Source: Mycobacterium szulgai (GTDB lineage: Bacteria > Actinomycetota > Actinomycetes > Mycobacteriales > Mycobacteriaceae). Taken from it: a DNA stretch of 64,000 bases. Positions 1 through 8,663 of this stretch are shown in pieces (the first letter of the stretch is position 1; each line of letters begins with the position of its first letter). Position numbers and translations under genes: made by a program. The notes beneath the pieces were generated by a model. It made no database searches, was not told the origin of the DNA, and saw only the letters and a program-made list of their open reading frames with translations. The stretch is from contig NZ_LQPW01000176.1 in the NCBI RefSeq assembly GCF_002116635.1, positions 101,766 through 165,765 of the forward strand, written 5' to 3'.

Positions 1-2673
1 GCCCGCCAGATCGGAGGGCGCCGTGCGCGCGTCAGCGGCGGGTTCTCTGCTCGATTCCGCCGGCGGCGCGGCGGCTTCGGTAAACCAGAATCGATTGGTG
101 GCATCGAAGGTGTAGGGCGCGATGTGCTCCAGCGGATGCAGTGTCCGGCCGTAAACCTGTGACAAGTCAGGCGAATACCCGTCACGCATCAGCACCGCCG
201 CGACCTCCAATAGCTCCGATCCAGTGGAGTCAGGACCGGTGCACAGCCGCAGCGAACGGGTCTGTGGCGGCAATCCACATCGGCGAGCCAAGCTGAGCAG
301 GGTTGTGCGTGGGCCGGCCTCGGCGACGTAAGAGGTCCGCATCGCGCGCGTGGCGGCATCGAGCGCATCGGCGAACCGTATCGGCGAACAGATCTGTCGC
401 GCCCAATACTCGGCATCCATGTCAGCCCCATCGACCTGTGTGCCGGTAACCGTCGAAAAGATGGGAAAGGCGGCCGCCTTCGGTGCCAGACCCGAGATCG
501 CACGCCGGAAATCGGCGACAATGGGCCGCATCGACGGCGAGTGAAAAGCATGCGACACCGCAAGCTGCTGCACCCGTCCGCCACCGCGGCGGATGTCGGC
601 ACTGAGCGTGGCCAGCGATGCGGCCGGCCCGGAGATGACCACCGCGCGGGGGCCATTCACGGCAGCGATCGCACAGTCCGGGTCCGTGTCAACCAGCGGC
701 TGCGCCTGCTCTAGCGGCACATCGACGGCGATCATGGCGCCGCCGGGATCCAGTGACCCCATCAGCTCGCCGCGAGTGGCCACCACCGCGGCGGCATCCG
801 CTACCGAGAGGACACCGGCCAGCACCGCGACGGTGATCTCACCGATGCTGTGACCGATGCCGAACGCCGGGCGAAGTCCGTTATTCAGCAACGCTTTTCC
901 CAATGAATAGCCGACTGCGAACAGTGCGGGCTGCGCGAGTCGGGTGTCATCGAGGCCGGGCTGCTCACCCAGTATCGTGGCCAACAGCTTCGTGGGCAGA
1001 TGCCGATCGAGCACGGCGCACACCGATTCAAGTTGTTCCCGATAGGCCGGATGACTGTTGTAGAGCGATCGGGTCATGCCCGCATACTGGGTGCCCTGGC
1101 CCGAACAAAAGAGGCCGACGTCGGCCTCTCCCTTGCGAATCGGGGCCGACGAAACCAGTTCGGAGCCAGCGCCGTTGAGGTACCGTTTCAGGCTGGCCAC
1201 CAAGCCGTCCCGATCACCATGGGCAACCAATCGGTGCCGATGCGACCGGTTGACCACGTTGGTGGTATGACACCAGGAGCCGATTCGCTGGCCATCGAGG
1301 TCACGCAGCGCGCACTGGTAAGTCTCGGCGTTGCGGCGCAACGCCCGTTCGTTCGGAGCCGAGAGCGTCAGGACGCCCAGGTCGCCGTTGCGCGCCGGCA
1401 GCGCAACAGGTGCCGACTCCAGCACGACATGAGCGTTACCGCCGCCGAGACCGAATGAGCTCACCGCACCCAGCGCGCCTTCGGGGGACAGGTCACCGGC
1501 GCCCTGCGCGAGCGTCAGACCCTGGGATTCCAGCCGTAGGCCCGGATTGGCTTGTCCGGCAACAATAGTGGGTGGCAGCACCCGATGATGCAGCGACAGG
1601 CACGCCTTGATGAACGACGCTATACCCGCGGCTCCCTCGGTGTGGCCGATGTTTCCCTTCACCGAGCCCAGCAGGCACGGCGCACCGGTCCGCGACCGGT
1701 GCAGATCGCCGAGTGCGTTGGCTTCGATCATGTCGCCGAGAACCGTTCCGGTGCCATGTGCTTCGACGAAATCCAACTGATCCGCGTCGACGTCGGCCAG
1801 GCGCAATGTGCGGCGCATCAATTCCGCTTGAGATCGGCGATTCGGGGCGGTGACGCCGTTACTGCGGCCATCGTGGTTGACCGCTGAGGCCTTCACCACC
1901 GCGTAGATCGGCTGGCCCGCGGCAATCGCGTCGTCGACCCGCCGCAGCACAACTGCCGCCACGCCCTCACCCCGGCCGATGCCATCGGCGTGCTGGCAGA
2001 ACGGTTTACAACGTCCGTCCGGCGCCGATAATCCGGCTTGGGTATAGAACACCGAAAGCGCGGGAGTGAGCACCAGATTCGCCCCGCCGGCGATGGCGAT
2101 GTCGACGTCGCGCGCACGCAACGCCGAACAGGCCTGATGCAGCGCGGTCAGCGACGATGAGCAGGCGGTGTCGATCGCCATGCTCGGACCGGTCAGGTTC
2201 AGGTGATAGGAGATTCGGTTGGCCAACATGAAATAGCCGCTGCCCGAACCGTGCAACGGGGTCAGCCGCGGGTAGTCGTACATCTGCCGACTGCCCCACT
2301 CGCCGGACATCACGCCGACGAATACGCCGGTTGGCGTGCCGGCGAGCGACTTCGGGTCGATGCCTGCGTCTTGGAGGGCTCGCCAGGACGCCTGGAGCAA
2401 CAATCGCTGCTGCGGGTCCAGCACCCAGGCCTCGATTGGAGCGATGCCGAAGAATTCGTTGTCGAATGCGTCGACGTCGTCGAGGAAGTGGGCGCGGCGG
2501 GTATTCATCGAGCCGGCGACTCCGTCGGGATGGTAATAGCTGTCCACATCCCAGCGCTGCGTGGGTATTTCGGTGTCGGTGACCACGCCGTCCAGCAAGA
2601 GGCGCCAGAACGCGTCCTTATCCTGCGCGCCCGGGAACCGGCAGTCCATGCCGACTACGGCGATCGGCGTCAT
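1..2673 (-). CDS. Type I polyketide synthase, N-terminal part (KS-AT), cut by window edge
   Basis: Reading leftward from an ATG at 2673 gives an open frame of about 891 codons that runs off the window, so only the N-terminus is visible. It opens with the ketosynthase signature TPIAVVGMDCRFPG. The KS active-site motif DTACSSS puts the nucleophile at about Cys171, and the KS histidine motifs (EAHGTGT, KGNIGH) follow. An acyltransferase domain has GHSIGE, with the active-site Ser near residue 609. No ketoreductase, dehydratase or carrier domain is reached before the edge. The ATG overlaps the TGA of the upstream carrier-protein gene (TGATG), so the two are translationally coupled. It probably extends or primes an acyl chain together with the DarB-like ketosynthase and ACP upstream. 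The product cannot be told from the sequence. Confidence 0.9.
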   Translation of the reverse strand, partial: MTPIAVVGMDCRFPGAQDKDAFWRLLLDGVVTDTEIPTQRWDVDSYYHPDGVAGSMNTRRAHFLDDVDAFDNEFFGIAPIEAWVLDPQQRLLLQASWRALQDAGIDPKSLAGTPTGVFVGVMSGEWGSRQMYDYPRLTPLHGSGSGYFMLANRISYHLNLTGPSMAIDTACSSSLTALHQACSALRARDVDIAIAGGANLVLTPALSVFYTQAGLSAPDGRCKPFCQHADGIGRGEGVAAVVLRRVDDAIAAGQPIYAVVKASAVNHDGRSNGVTAPNRRSQAELMRRTLRLADVDADQLDFVEAHGTGTVLGDMIEANALGDLHRSRTGAPCLLGSVKGNIGHTEGAAGIASFIKACLSLHHRVLPPTIVAGQANPGLRLESQGLTLAQGAGDLSPEGALGAVSSFGLGGGNAHVVLESAPVALPARNGDLGVLTLSAPNERALRRNAETYQCALRDLDGQRIGSWCHTTNVVNRSHRHRLVAHGDRDGLVASLKRYLNGAGSELVSSAPIRKGEADVGLFCSGQGTQYAGMTRSLYNSHPAYREQLESVCAVLDRHLPTKLLATILGEQPGLDDTRLAQPALFAVGYSLGKALLNNGLRPAFGIGHSIGEITVAVLAGVLSVADAAAVVATRGELMGSLDPGGAMIAVDVPLEQAQPLVDTDPDCAIAAVNGPRAVVISGPAASLATLSADIRRGGGRVQQLAVSHAFHSPSMRPIVADFRRAISGLAPKAAAFPIFSTVTGTQVDGADMDAEYWARQICSPIRFADALDAATRAMRTSYVAEAGPRTTLLSLARRCGLPPQTRSLRLCTGPDSTGSELLEVAAVLMRDGYSPDLSQVYGRTLHPLEHIAPYTFDATNRFWFTEAAAPPAESSREPAADARTAPSDLAG

Positions 2674-2924
2674 CAGCCGCCCTGCCCGCCAGCCAGATGC
2701 TCCGCGATCGCGTTGATGGTCGGGTAATCCCACACGATGGTCGTCTCAACCTCCAAGCCATGTTCGCACTGCAGGTCCGCGCACAGCGACAGGCTCATGG
2801 CAGAGTCAATGCCGCAGTCGGCCAACGGAAGATCGGCGTCGACCGCCGCGGGCGACACATTGAGGTATGCGGCGACCTTGCCGACGAGCCAGTCCGCCAA
2901 CTCGGAGACGTCAGTGCTGATCAT
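2673..2924 (-). CDS. Discrete acyl carrier protein
   Basis: This is an 83-residue phosphopantetheine carrier protein. The attachment serine is Ser41 in the motif CGIDSAMSL, the usual GxDS context, followed by helix-II and helix-III type sequence (TIVWDYPTINAIAEHL). It starts 5 bp after the stop of the ketosynthase gene, and its TGA overlaps the ATG of the polyketide synthase, so all three are read as one unit. A free ACP between a stand-alone ketosynthase and a type I PKS suggests it holds the intermediate passed between them. No specific family name is justified. Confidence 0.88.
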   Translation of the reverse strand: MISTDVSELADWLVGKVAAYLNVSPAAVDADLPLADCGIDSAMSLSLCADLQCEHGLEVETTIVWDYPTINAIAEHLAGGQGG

Positions 2925-2929
2925 CGAGT

Positions 2930-4075
2930 TCACACCGCTGTCAGATGCGCGAAACCCGTGGAGAACCGCCCGCTTTCGGGAACGCCGCACAGGATCCGGT
3001 CGCCTTCTTTGACTCGCCCCGAGTGATACAGCTCCTCGAGCATGATCATGATCGATGCGGCCCCGGTGTTGCCCTTGTAGGTCAGGTTGGTGAACCACTT
3101 GCTCTGCTCGATGTTCAAGCCGATGCGCTCGAGGGCGTCGGCCGAGCGCTGGTGGAAGTACATCGATGAATAGTGGGGAAGCAGGTAGTCGATGTCTTCG
3201 CCCTTGAAGTCGTACTTCGCCATCAGCTTCACCAGCGGTTTCTCGAGCGTGTAGCGCACGATGTTCTTGTTCACCATCCGCACGTCCTGTTGGATAGCGA
3301 ACACACCCTCCTCGATGCACTCGGTCGGCGTCAGCTGCGGCCAACCGGTCGTCCGCCCGTCGTCACCGACCTTGAGGCCGCGGTGCATGCACACCGGCAT
3401 TTCGCCTGCGTAAGAGAAGGTTTCGATCCAGTCCACCCGAAAACTCAGTCGATCGGCGGCGGGCTCGGATGCCAGCCACATCGCGCCGGCGCCATCGGAG
3501 AGCATCCACCGCAAGAAGTCCTTCTCGAAGGCGATCGCCAAACCGATCTCCGGATCGACGGTTCTATGCGCTACCTCCACCGAGAACGTATTGGCAGCAA
3601 TCAGCGGCGACAATAGGTCCGAGCCGCTGGCAACCGCATTGTCGTAACGGCCGCTTGCCACGCTTAGCCAGGCGTATTCCCAAGCCGTCAGTCCGCTGAG
3701 ACAGATCCCGGCGGTGGTCACCGCCGGGATCTCGGTGATACCCAGCAGACCTTGCGTCATCAGGGCGTGACCGGGCATCAGCTGGTCGGGTGTGGAGGTG
3801 CCGCAGAACAGGGACTGCATATCGTCGACGTCGACCCCGTCGTGGTCGAGATTGCGGATGGCCTCGGCCGTCAGTTCGGCATTCGAATGCGTAAATTCAT
3901 GTGTCACAGGGTCGATGGCGTAGTAGCGGGTATGTATGCCGTTGCTGTCCAGAATCCGGTTGCGCAGCGGCGACGGGCTGCCCCCGACGTACCCGAGCAC
4001 CTGCTCCATCGAGTCGTTGTCGACCGGATTGTTGGGCATCGCCGCCGCGCATGCGGTGATGTAGACGTCTCTCAC
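2930..4075 (-). CDS. StlD/DarB-like beta-ketoacyl-ACP synthase III family protein
   Basis: This 381-residue thiolase-fold condensing enzyme has the Cys-His-Asn triad of the KAS III type: Cys125 in AGICLSG, His301 in LLPHYSS and Asn336 in YKGNTG. The N-terminus (DVYITACAAAMPNNPVDND, then GGSPSPLRNRIL and GIHTRYYAID) resembles the StlD/DarB group. In other bacteria that group joins two beta-oxoacyl chains into cyclohexanedione or dialkylresorcinol precursors. No DarA-type aromatase/cyclase is visible here, so the end product may differ. The GTG start at 4075 has an AGAGGA ribosome site. It lies 29 bp after the PE-PGRS stop and 5 bp before the ACP start. The fold is certain; the DarB subgroup is a judgement from remembered motifs. 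Confidence 0.8.
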   Translation of the reverse strand: MRDVYITACAAAMPNNPVDNDSMEQVLGYVGGSPSPLRNRILDSNGIHTRYYAIDPVTHEFTHSNAELTAEAIRNLDHDGVDVDDMQSLFCGTSTPDQLMPGHALMTQGLLGITEIPAVTTAGICLSGLTAWEYAWLSVASGRYDNAVASGSDLLSPLIAANTFSVEVAHRTVDPEIGLAIAFEKDFLRWMLSDGAGAMWLASEPAADRLSFRVDWIETFSYAGEMPVCMHRGLKVGDDGRTTGWPQLTPTECIEEGVFAIQQDVRMVNKNIVRYTLEKPLVKLMAKYDFKGEDIDYLLPHYSSMYFHQRSADALERIGLNIEQSKWFTNLTYKGNTGAASIMIMLEELYHSGRVKEGDRILCGVPESGRFSTGFAHLTAV

Positions 4076-4104
4076 GGTGTCGTTTCCTCTCGTCGGCTGC
4101 GCGG

Positions 4105-5946
4105 TTAGAAGGTGTCGCCGGGTTGGCCGGCAGTGCCGCGGGTGCCTTGGCTGCCCTCGGCGCCACTGACGCCGATGCCCACTGCTCCTGGGGAGCTGAA
4201 CAGGAGACCACCGGGCCCCGCGCTGCCCCCGTTACCCGCGGCACCTGCCGCGCCGCCCATGCCGCCGGCACCGGCGGCTCCGGCGTCGCCGGGCCCGTGC
4301 AGATGTGTGCCCCTGCTGTCGGTCATCCCGCCATTCCCGCCGTGGCCGCCCATACCCCCGCTGCCGCCGTCGCCCCCCAGACCGCCGGCGCCACCGTTAC
4401 CGCCGATGCCGCTCAACAGTCCGGCCGCGCCGGCCTGCCCACCGGCGCCTCCGGCGCCACCCGCACCGCCGGCGCCGCCGGCGCCACCGGCCCCGCCGCT
4501 ACCGCCATCGCCGACCGTCGCAGGCTCAAATGGTGGTGGCGGGTCTTGCCCGCTGTTGCTGGTGCCGACATAACCAGTGCCGCCGTTACCACCCGTGCCG
4601 CCCATCCCGCCGGTGTCGCCGGCACCGCCGTGGCCGCCCATCCCCCCGGCGCCGCCGTTGCCGCCGTTGCCGACCAGCCATCCGCCGTGCCCGCCGTTGC
4701 CCCCGCTCGCGCCTACCCCGCCGTTGCCGCCGACGGCGCCGGTGCCGCCGGCGCCTCCGGCGCCGCCGTTGCCGCCGCGCGCATTGGCGGCGATGAGTGT
4801 GTCGGAGGCGGTGGCGTCGCCGCCGATACCGCCGACACCGCCGGCGCCGCCCTGATCGCCGCCGCTTGCTCCCGCACCACCATTGCCTCCGGTGGCCGAG
4901 AGCGCTCCGGAGGCGTTGTTGACCAACACCGAAGCGTGGCCGCCGTTGCCGCCGCTGCCCCCGGTGCCGCCCGGACCCGTCGCACCGCCGTCCCCGCCAT
5001 CGCCGCCCGTCGCCGAGACAGAGGTGGAGCCGGACGTGCCGCTCGCGAAGGCGGAGTCGCCGTTGCCGCCCGTGCCGCCGGTAGCACCGGGGCCCCCGGT
5101 CGTGCCCTGGGCGCCGGTGCTGCCATGCACCGCCACGGTGCCGCTGCCGCTGTCCTGGCCGGAGACGAATCCGCCGACGGCTCCCTGCTCAGGCGGGGAG
5201 CCGGTGTACTGCGCATTCACCCCGTTAGCGCCGGCCAGAGCCGCGCCCCCTTGACCGCCGTCGCCACCGTTGCCGAACAGCACGGCGTTGCCGCCGTGGC
5301 CTCCGGCCCCGGGGTCGCCGCCGTTGACCCCGGCCAGCGCGACCCCGCCGGCGCCACCCGCGCCGCCGTTGCCGTACAGCATCCCGCCGCTGCCGCCGGC
5401 GCCTCCGGCGGCGCCCGCTCCGCCGCCGCCGCCCGCCCCTCCGTGCCCGAACAGACCCGCGCTGCCGCCGGCGCCGCCGGCTTGACCGGCTGCCGTGCTG
5501 GCCCCGCCCGCTCCGCCGTTGCCGTACAACAGACCACCGGCGCGGCCGGCCTGCCCCACGCCGTCGACGGCGCCGCCGGCAGCGCCGTCACCGATCAGCG
5601 GCCGTCCCAGCAAAGCTTCGGTCGGAGCATTGACGGCAGTGAGCAAGGCCTGCAACGGATTGGCGCTGGCTGCCTCAGCCCAGGCATACGAACCGGCGCT
5701 GGTGCTCAGCAGCTGGATAAACCTCTGGTGAAACGCCTCTACTTGGCTGCTCAGCGCTCGATACTCCTGGGCGTACCCGGCAAATAGCGACGCGAGTGCC
5801 GTCGACACCTCATCGGCGCCGGCGGCAACCAAAGCGGTGGTGGGAGCAAATGCCGCGGTGTTGGCTGCACGCACCGCCGCGCCTACGCTCGCGATGTCTG
5901 TGGCCGCCGCGGCCAGTTGTTCGGGCGCAGCCATCACGAACGACAT
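4105..5946 (-). CDS. PE-PGRS family protein
   Basis: The protein has 613 residues. About the first 100 form a PE domain (start MSFVMAAPEQL, then AATDIASVGAAVRAAN and a YAQEYRAL helix), followed by the linker motif LLGRPLIGDGAAGG. The rest is a Gly-Gly-Ala/Gly-Gly-Asn repeat region, broken by short non-repeat inserts near the middle, one rich in Ser/Thr/Gln. PE proteins are exported by type VII secretion, and PGRS domains are usually surface-exposed. It is the first gene of the unit that continues into the ketosynthase, ACP and PKS with a 29 bp gap, an unusual place for a PE-PGRS gene. A 114 bp gap to the next gene presumably holds its promoter. Confidence 0.93.
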   Translation of the reverse strand: MSFVMAAPEQLAAAATDIASVGAAVRAANTAAFAPTTALVAAGADEVSTALASLFAGYAQEYRALSSQVEAFHQRFIQLLSTSAGSYAWAEAASANPLQALLTAVNAPTEALLGRPLIGDGAAGGAVDGVGQAGRAGGLLYGNGGAGGASTAAGQAGGAGGSAGLFGHGGAGGGGGAGAAGGAGGSGGMLYGNGGAGGAGGVALAGVNGGDPGAGGHGGNAVLFGNGGDGGQGGAALAGANGVNAQYTGSPPEQGAVGGFVSGQDSGSGTVAVHGSTGAQGTTGGPGATGGTGGNGDSAFASGTSGSTSVSATGGDGGDGGATGPGGTGGSGGNGGHASVLVNNASGALSATGGNGGAGASGGDQGGAGGVGGIGGDATASDTLIAANARGGNGGAGGAGGTGAVGGNGGVGASGGNGGHGGWLVGNGGNGGAGGMGGHGGAGDTGGMGGTGGNGGTGYVGTSNSGQDPPPPFEPATVGDGGSGGAGGAGGAGGAGGAGGAGGQAGAAGLLSGIGGNGGAGGLGGDGGSGGMGGHGGNGGMTDSRGTHLHGPGDAGAAGAGGMGGAAGAAGNGGSAGPGGLLFSSPGAVGIGVSGAEGSQGTRGTAGQPGDTF

Positions 5947-6060
5947 CGCGCCTGCCTCTCGCGGGGTGAAGCAACTGGTCTGTCGCCTGGAACGCGCGTA
6001 CGCCGGCGACTAACAGACTGTAGCGGAGCGTCCGCTCCGGCGTCGAGGTTTTGCCCGATG

Positions 6061-6903
6061 TCAGCCGAATTCCAGCAGCGCATAGGCGCCGCGGAACGGC
6101 TTGATCGGAGGGCAGCGCCAGAACGCCGGGAACAGGGTTCCGAAGAACCAGCCACGTCCCCTGGGTATCGGCACATCGTGGACCGCCCGGACGCCGGGAA
6201 CGGTGCTCGTCAGATGCGCCAGTTGCCGCACCGACAGACTGAACGGCATCGGGGGAACCCGGTAGTGCTTGGACGAGCGCATGCCTCTGGGCGCCAGCTT
6301 CTTCACGATGGTCGGCGGCACGTCGAAGAACATCTGCCCGCCGGGAAACCGCCGCGCGCACTCGCCGATGAGTCCCAGCGCCTCGTGCGGTTGCAGGTAC
6401 ATCAGCAATCCCTCGGCGGTGATGAATACGCCGTTGGTGCTGTCGATCTTGTCCATCCAGCTGTAGTCCAGCGCCGACTGCGCAAGTTCGGTGCTGCGCG
6501 GGGAGGGCGGCAGCAGGCGCCGCCGTAGTTCGATCACAGGTGGCAGATCAATTGATACCCACCGGAATTGGGCATCCGGCAGGGCGGTGTTCAGCCGCCA
6601 GAAGCTGGTTTGGAAGCCCTCGGCCAGGGCGACGACGGTGGCGTTGGGATGGCTGGCGAGGTACCTGATGGCGCACCGGTCGACAGCCAGGGACCGCAAC
6701 GCCATCTCCTGGCCCTTACGGCCGAACTTTGCGAAATCGAAGTCAATGGATGCGACGAGCTTGATCGCCATCGGGTCGTCGATGATCGCATCTGGTAGTC
6801 CGGCTTGGTAGGCCCGGCCGTTCAGGGTTAGCAGGGCGGTTTCGGAGACACCGGTCAGCAGGGCGGCGTCGATCTTTTCGTGAGCTGGTTCGTGAGTTGG
6901 CAC
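6061..6903 (-). CDS. Class I SAM-dependent methyltransferase, LCM/COG3315 family
   Basis: This 280-residue protein is of the leucine carboxyl methyltransferase-like family, often annotated as O-methyltransferases of polyketide or lipid biosynthesis. Family features are DPMAIKLV near residue 43, the SAM-binding stretch ATVVALAEGFQTSFWRL, the acidic strand VSIDLPPVIELR, and ITAEGLLMYL. The GTG start at 6903 is chosen because GGAGGAA lies just upstream. It begins 18 bp after wzm and is probably cotranscribed with the wzt-glfT1-wzm galactan export genes. The M. tuberculosis operon, as I recall it, lacks this gene, and the substrate is unknown. It could act on a galactan/lipid intermediate or on the product of the neighbouring PKS unit. 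Confidence 0.8.
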   Translation of the reverse strand: MPTHEPAHEKIDAALLTGVSETALLTLNGRAYQAGLPDAIIDDPMAIKLVASIDFDFAKFGRKGQEMALRSLAVDRCAIRYLASHPNATVVALAEGFQTSFWRLNTALPDAQFRWVSIDLPPVIELRRRLLPPSPRSTELAQSALDYSWMDKIDSTNGVFITAEGLLMYLQPHEALGLIGECARRFPGGQMFFDVPPTIVKKLAPRGMRSSKHYRVPPMPFSLSVRQLAHLTSTVPGVRAVHDVPIPRGRGWFFGTLFPAFWRCPPIKPFRGAYALLEFG

Positions 6904-6921
6904 CGCCGGTTCCTCCGCCCA

Positions 6922-7752
6922 CTAGACCCAGTACGGCACCCGGGCGCGGTATTGGCGCATGGCGAACGCCGCCATCACCCAGCCGACGACCGTCAGCACC
7001 ACCACCACCGCCCAGTGCCGCAGCTCCTGGGGGGCGCCCAGCAACGGCGCCCGCACGATGTCGAGGTAGTGCAGCAGCGGGTTCAGTTCGACGATCTTCG
7101 ACCAGCGCCCGGCGCCCTGCTGCTGCAGCGTGGTGTCGTTCCAAATGATCGGCGTCATGAAGAAGAGCAGCTGCACCACCGAGTTCAGCAGCGGCCCGAT
7201 GTCGCGGTAACGGGTGGCCAGGATGCCGAAACACAGTGACACCCAGATGCAGTTGAGCATGATCAGCGCCAGCGCAGGCAGTACCGACAGGTCGGCCCAC
7301 GACCACGGCTTGGGAAAGATGATCGCGATGACGACGTAGATCACGATGTTGTGGGCGAACAAGATCATCTGCCGCCACACCAGCCGGTAGACGTGCACGC
7401 TCAACGGCGTCGGGAGTTGCTTGATCAGGCCCTCGTTGTGGACGAAGACGTCCGCGCCTTCCAGGATGGAAGCGTTGATCAGGTTCCAGATGATCAGCCC
7501 GAGCGTGACGTAGGGCAGGTGCTCCGACAGTTCGAGGTGAAAGAGCTTGGAGTACAGACCGCCCATCGCCACGGCCGTCGTCCCGGTCGCGATGGTGATC
7601 CAGAACGGCCCCAGCACCGAGCGCCGGTAGCGTTGCTTGATGTCCTGCCAACCCAGGTGCAGCCACAGCTCGTGGCGACGGAACCCGGCTACGAGGTCGC
7701 CGCGGGCGCGGGCAAAGGTTTTGGATTGAGCAGCCGCGTCAACGAACGTCAT
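6922..7752 (-). CDS. rfbD: Galactan ABC exporter permease Wzm (Rv3783/RfbD)
   Basis: This 276-residue ABC-2 type permease is the membrane half of the exporter that carries lipid-linked galactan across the plasma membrane for arabinogalactan assembly. The N-terminal cytosolic stretch HELWLHLGWQDIKQRYRRS and the core LGPFWITIATG are typical of this family. About six hydrophobic spans follow, for example HNIVIYVVIAIIFP and VVVLTVVGWVMAAFAM. The ATG at 7752 overlaps the TGA of glfT1 (ATGA), which fixes the start. A longer upstream reading would run into glfT1. It lies between glfT1 and the added methyltransferase, in the same order as Rv3781-Rv3782-Rv3783. Confidence 0.92.
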   Translation of the reverse strand: MTFVDAAAQSKTFARARGDLVAGFRRHELWLHLGWQDIKQRYRRSVLGPFWITIATGTTAVAMGGLYSKLFHLELSEHLPYVTLGLIIWNLINASILEGADVFVHNEGLIKQLPTPLSVHVYRLVWRQMILFAHNIVIYVVIAIIFPKPWSWADLSVLPALALIMLNCIWVSLCFGILATRYRDIGPLLNSVVQLLFFMTPIIWNDTTLQQQGAGRWSKIVELNPLLHYLDIVRAPLLGAPQELRHWAVVVVLTVVGWVMAAFAMRQYRARVPYWV

Positions 7753-8663
7753 GGCGAACCTCCTGGGCGTCCGAACTTCTCGCGACGTCCCAAGCGGCGC
7801 AACCGAAACCACTCGAGGAGGCCCTTGGGGTCGCGGCGAGTCACGAGGAAGAACCAGCCGAACCGCAGCCACTCCTGGGGCAGCAGTTTGCGCATGCCCG
7901 GCTGGGATAGCAGGTAGCCACGGTTGCGGTAGGTGAAGAACCGCTTGCCGGCGTCTTCGGGGTACTGGGTGTGCATGCGTCCGCCCAGGATCGGCTTGAA
8001 CTCGTCAGATCCGCAGGGGTGTAGATAAACCGCGTCCAGGCAGGTGCCGAACCGCAGGCCGGACCGGACCAGCCGGCGGTGCATCTCCACCTCGTCGCCG
8101 CGGATGAACAGCCGGGTGTCCGGGATGCCGATCACCTCCAGCGCGGACGCCGCAAACAGCGCCCCGTTGAACAAGGAGGCGATCCCGGGTAGCAGGTCCT
8201 GTCCGGGCTCGGTGCGCAATTCGCTTGTGCGCCTGCGCCATACCAGACCGCGGCGCAGCGGAAAGGCCAGCCGCTCCGGATCGTCCATGTTGCACACCAT
8301 CGGTGACACCTCGGCCAGCCCGTGCTTCTTGGCGCACGCCAGCAGGGTCGCAAGCACGCGGGTGTCTTGTGCGCGCCCGTCGTCGTCGGCAAGCCACACC
8401 CAGTCGGCGCCGTGCGCCAGCGCGAGCAGGATGCCGAGCGCGAAACCTCCTGCGCCGCCCAGGTTTCGGCGCGAATTGAGATAGATCGACGGGATATCTT
8501 GTGCGGCAACAACATAGTGCACCCGGCTGTCGCCGGAATCGTCATTGTCGATGACGATGACCTTTTCCGGCGGCACGGTTTGGGTGGTCAGCATCTCCAG
8601 CGATCGGGCGAGTTCCTCGGGGCGCCGGTGGGTGACCACGACGGCGATGACGGCGTCGCTCAC
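7749..8663 (-). CDS. glfT1: Galactofuranosyltransferase GlfT1 (Rv3782)
   Basis: This 304-residue GT-A family 2 glycosyltransferase adds the first galactofuranose residues to the decaprenyl-diphosphate GlcNAc-rhamnose primer of arabinogalactan, using UDP-Galf. The N-terminus (VVVTHRRPEELARSL) is the nucleotide-binding Rossmann start. The metal-binding DDD lies at residues 93-95 in WLADDDG. The acceptor/catalytic region has RGDEVEMHRRL near residue 195. Both gene ends overlap neighbours by four bases (ATGA), with wzt upstream and wzm downstream, so synthesis and export are translationally coupled. Length and order match Rv3782. Confidence 0.94.
   Translation of the reverse strand: MSDAVIAVVVTHRRPEELARSLEMLTTQTVPPEKVIVIDNDDSGDSRVHYVVAAQDIPSIYLNSRRNLGGAGGFALGILLALAHGADWVWLADDDGRAQDTRVLATLLACAKKHGLAEVSPMVCNMDDPERLAFPLRRGLVWRRRTSELRTEPGQDLLPGIASLFNGALFAASALEVIGIPDTRLFIRGDEVEMHRRLVRSGLRFGTCLDAVYLHPCGSDEFKPILGGRMHTQYPEDAGKRFFTYRNRGYLLSQPGMRKLLPQEWLRFGWFFLVTRRDPKGLLEWFRLRRLGRREKFGRPGGSP

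Noticed and set aside
4123..5787. Long frames opposite and within PE-PGRS genes (also near 22424, 26661, 49859, 50694, 58307)
   Set aside because: The PGRS GGC/GCC repeats keep all frames open. The products are Pro/Ala-rich low-complexity shadows.
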